Assembly (NCBI RefSeq): GCF_003012735.1
Contig: NZ_PXYI01000005.1
Coordinates: 434,001 to 498,000, forward strand
Direction: 5' to 3'
Length of the DNA: 64,000 nucleotides
Source of the DNA: Allosphingosinicella deserti
Lineage (GTDB): Bacteria; Pseudomonadota; Alphaproteobacteria; Sphingomonadales; Sphingomonadaceae
Shown: piece after piece, positions 61,303 to 64,000 of the stretch
How the letters are laid out: each line of letters opens with the position of its first letter
Position numbering within the stretch: position 1 is the first letter of the stretch
The notes under the pieces: model-generated
Databases searched by the model: none
Told to the model about the DNA's origin: nothing
What the model saw: only the letters and a program-made list of their open reading frames with translations
Program-made: the position numbers and the translations under genes

Positions 61303-64000
61303 ATGAAGATGTTCACGCTGCTCGCCACGGCCGCCGCCGTCGCGGTTGCTGCTCCGGTTGCCGCCGCCCCGGCGCCGGCGCCGGAGGCCGCCGCCGATCT
61401 GGTGCCGTTCCAGCAATTCACTTTGGCGAACGGCCTGCGCGTCATCGTCCACGAGGACCACAAGACACCCAAGGTCGCGGTCGCGGTCTGGTACCATGTC
61501 GGATCGGCCAACGAGCCGGTGCGCAAATCGGGCTTCGCGCACCTGTTCGAGCATCTGATGTTCAACGGCTCGGAGCATCACGACAAGGAATATATGCCGC
61601 CGCTCCAGGAGATCGGCACGTCGGGCGTCAACGGTGCGACCTCGCTCGACCAGACCTATTATTACGAGATTGTGCCGACCGGCGGGCTTGAGCGCGTGCT
61701 GTGGCTGGAATCGGATCGGATGGGCTATCTGCTCGGCGCGGTCACGAAGGCCAAGCTCGACGAGCAGCGCGGCGTCGTTCAGAACGAGAAGAGGCTGCGG
61801 GAGGGCCAGCCCTACGGCACCATGGACGCGCGGATCGCGGCCGGCCTGTTCCCCACCGACCATCCCTACAATCACTCCACCATCGGTTCGATGGAGGATC
61901 TGACCGCTGCGTCGCTCGACGACGTCAAGCAATGGTTCCGCGATTATTACGGCGCGTCCAACGCCGTCGTGACCCTGTCGGGCGACGTCACGTTGGCGCA
62001 GGCGAAGACGCTTGCCGAGAAATATTTCGGCAGCATCGGCGCCGGTCCGCCGACCGGGCGGCTGACCGCGTGGGTGCCGACCCTGGAGCGGGACAAGAGC
62101 GAAGTGATGCAGGATGCGGTGCCGCAAACGGCGATCACCTGGAACTGGGCGGTGCCGGGCCGCGGCACCGCCGACGCCACGGCCTTGCGCATGGCCGCCC
62201 ATGTGCTCGGCCGCGGCAAGACCGGGCGGCTCTACCGCGCCCTCGTCCAGGAAAAGCAGCTGGCGACGTCGGCGACCGCCAATTTTTCCTCCTACGCGGT
62301 GGCCGGCATCTTCTCGGTTGACGTGCGGCTGAAGGACGGCGTCGACCGCGCCGCGGCGGAAGCGGCGATCGCCGAGGTGATGGGTGATTTCCTGAAGAAT
62401 GGGCCGACGCCGGCCGAGCTCAAGAGCGCCAAGGCGACCGCTTATGCGGATACGGCGCGGGCGATGGAATCGATCTACGTTCGGGCGATGGCGCTGTCCG
62501 ACGGCGCGATCTTCGAAGGCGATCCGGGCGCGTTCCAGAAGGACGATGCGCGCTTCGCGGCAGTCGAGGCATCGGCGGTCCGGGCCGCAACCACGAATTG
62601 GCTGACCAAGGGCGCCTACCGGCTGACCGTGCTTCCGTTCGGCACCCGCGCGACGATCGCCGACACTGCCGACAGGGCGACGATCCCGCCGCTCGGCGCC
62701 TCGCCGGAGCTGGTTCTGCCACCGACGCGCGAAGCGACCCTGTCCAACGGCATCAAGGTCGTTCTGGCCGAGCGGCCCGGCGCGCCTTTGGTCGAGATGG
62801 CGATGGTGTTCGATGCCGGCCGCGCGGCCGAGCAGCATGGCAAGCGCGGCATCCAGGGCTTCACGCTCGGGCTGATGGACGAAGGCACCAGGACGCTCGA
62901 CAGCCAGGCGCTGGCCGAACGCCAGGCGCTGCTCGGCACGCGGATCTACGGCTCCAGCGACACCGACACGACGGCATTCCTGCTGTCGGCGCTGACCCGC
63001 TCGCTACCGGACTCGGTCGCGCTCTGGGCCGACTACATCCGCAATCCCGGCTTCCGCCCGGCCGATATCGAGCGCGACCGGGCGCTCGGCCTGTCGGGGC
63101 TCGCCCAGTCGCTCGCCAACCCCGACGATGTTGCCCAGCGGGCCTTCGCCAACCTCGTCTACGGCGCCGACCATGCTTATGGCGTCGCCGTCTCTGGTCG
63201 CGGCGAGACGCTCAAATCCTTCACCCGCGACGACGTCGTCGCCTTTCACGAAAGTTGGATCCGCCCCGACAATGCCGTGATCTACGCGGCCGGCGACACC
63301 GATCTTGCGACGCTGACCGCTGCGCTCGAGAAGGGCTTCGGAGACTGGAAGGCGCCCGCGCGCCCGAAGGGCAGCAAGGCACTGGCGGCGGTTCCCGCCG
63401 CGACGACGCCGCGTATCGTGCTGATCGACAAGCCGGGTGCGCAGCAATCGGCGATTCGGGTCGGCCAGGCAGTGCTGACCGGCCTCGATCCCAAGGATTT
63501 CGATCTCGATGCGGTCAACGACGTGCTCGGCGGCGGCTTCACCTCGCGGCTGAACATGAACCTGCGCGAAGCCAAGGGGTGGAGCTACGGGGTCAACAGC
63601 TTCGTCGAGGATTCGGCGGGGCCGCAACTGTTCGGAATCGCCACCAGCATCCAGACCGACAAGACCGCCGAGGCGCTGACCGAGATCGCGCGGGAGCTGC
63701 GCGACATCCGCAAGGATCGGCCCGCCACCGCCGACGAGATCGCTTTGGTCGTCAAGGGCCAGGTGCTCGGTCTCCCCGGGCAGTTCGACACCAATCAGGC
63801 GATGGTCGGCTATCTGCGCTGGGTCAGCCGTTTCGACCGGCCATACGACTATATCACGAGCCTGCCCCGCCGATATGCGGCGCTTCGCCCGGAGACGATC
63901 ACCAGCACGGCCAGCGCATTGCTGAACCCCGACGCAATGACCTGGGTGGTGGTCGGCGATCTTTCGAAGATGGAGGCGAAGGTGCGTTCGCTGAACCTCG
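61303..64000 (+). CDS. Secreted M16-family zinc metallopeptidase (partial at window end)
   Basis: An open frame of about 899 residues continues past the window. The Sec signal peptide is residues 1-22. Two M16 halves are visible: the N-terminal half has the inverted zinc motif H80-L-F-E83-H84 in GFAHLFEHLMFNGS with the third ligand Glu162 in VVQNEKRLREG; the C-terminal half starts near residue 470 and lacks a zinc motif (GFTLGLMDEGT), as usual, but keeps the R-Y-like region GWSYGVNSFVED. This is the pitrilysin-like, two-domain clam shape of periplasmic M16 peptidases. Its position directly behind a ligand-sensing TBDR suggests that it degrades a peptide or protein imported by that receptor. 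Confidence 0.93.
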   Translation, partial: MKMFTLLATAAAVAVAAPVAAAPAPAPEAAADLVPFQQFTLANGLRVIVHEDHKTPKVAVAVWYHVGSANEPVRKSGFAHLFEHLMFNGSEHHDKEYMPPLQEIGTSGVNGATSLDQTYYYEIVPTGGLERVLWLESDRMGYLLGAVTKAKLDEQRGVVQNEKRLREGQPYGTMDARIAAGLFPTDHPYNHSTIGSMEDLTAASLDDVKQWFRDYYGASNAVVTLSGDVTLAQAKTLAEKYFGSIGAGPPTGRLTAWVPTLERDKSEVMQDAVPQTAITWNWAVPGRGTADATALRMAAHVLGRGKTGRLYRALVQEKQLATSATANFSSYAVAGIFSVDVRLKDGVDRAAAEAAIAEVMGDFLKNGPTPAELKSAKATAYADTARAMESIYVRAMALSDGAIFEGDPGAFQKDDARFAAVEASAVRAATTNWLTKGAYRLTVLPFGTRATIADTADRATIPPLGASPELVLPPTREATLSNGIKVVLAERPGAPLVEMAMVFDAGRAAEQHGKRGIQGFTLGLMDEGTRTLDSQALAERQALLGTRIYGSSDTDTTAFLLSALTRSLPDSVALWADYIRNPGFRPADIERDRALGLSGLAQSLANPDDVAQRAFANLVYGADHAYGVAVSGRGETLKSFTRDDVVAFHESWIRPDNAVIYAAGDTDLATLTAALEKGFGDWKAPARPKGSKALAAVPAATTPRIVLIDKPGAQQSAIRVGQAVLTGLDPKDFDLDAVNDVLGGGFTSRLNMNLREAKGWSYGVNSFVEDSAGPQLFGIATSIQTDKTAEALTEIARELRDIRKDRPATADEIALVVKGQVLGLPGQFDTNQAMVGYLRWVSRFDRPYDYITSLPRRYAALRPETITSTASALLNPDAMTWVVVGDLSKMEAKVRSLNL

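Overview
The window reads as chromosome from a GC-rich alphaproteobacterium, most likely a member of the Sphingomonadaceae. Supporting signs are four large TonB-dependent receptors (TBDRs), two quite different composite palindromic repeat elements between genes, a third palindrome type related to repeats I remember as common in sphingomonads, many GTG/TTG starts, and a cytoplasmic glycogen/trehalose cluster. No rRNA, tRNA, CRISPR array, phage or insertion sequence was found.

Layout. 1-4980 (minus strand, after the 3' end of an unidentified gene): a sugar-oxidation operon with a secreted double DUF1080 protein, two Gfo/Idh/MocA oxidoreductases carrying twin-arginine leaders, and an ApbE flavin transferase. 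5239-10569 (plus): a FadR-type GntR regulator, a TBDR and mannonate dehydratase UxuA, i.e. a hexuronate uptake and catabolism locus. 10733-16370: a small secreted protein, a divergent SDR/LysR pair, phosphatidylserine decarboxylase, an unknown membrane-anchored protein and a TylF-like methyltransferase. 16562-26905: gluconate permease GntP, gluconokinase, two TBDRs and quinone-linked D-lactate dehydrogenase; the two TBDRs carry the same palindromic operator at exactly the same distance from their starts. 27210-29487: an SRPBCC protein, a short Ada-type protein, and the Ohr/OhrR peroxide pair with a tandem operator. 29628-33990: CYTH-CHAD triphosphatase, a DIPP-like Nudix hydrolase, a Na/Pi transporter and an ATP-grasp protein, which look like a phosphate/polyphosphate module.

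34321-55739 is the metabolic core: glgX1-treZ-malQ-treY-pgm-glgP-glgB-glgC-glgA-glgX2 and a KgtP-like transporter, all on the plus strand and several overlapping by 1-4 nt. It encodes glycogen synthesis (glgC, glgA, glgB), breakdown (glgP, glgX, malQ), conversion to trehalose (treY, treZ) and the glucose-1-P/glucose-6-P link (pgm). The second glgX holds an in-frame palindromic repeat that adds about 34 residues compared with its paralogue.

56106-64000: a cell-surface signalling set (FecI-type ECF sigma, FecR anti-sigma, STN-domain TBDR) followed by a secreted M16 zinc peptidase that runs off the window. The TBDR plus M16 peptidase pairing recalls the FusA/FusC protein-import system and is one of the best leads here. 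The others are the Tat-exported 3-keto-sugar operon, the shared TBDR operator, and the repeat inserted in glgX2.
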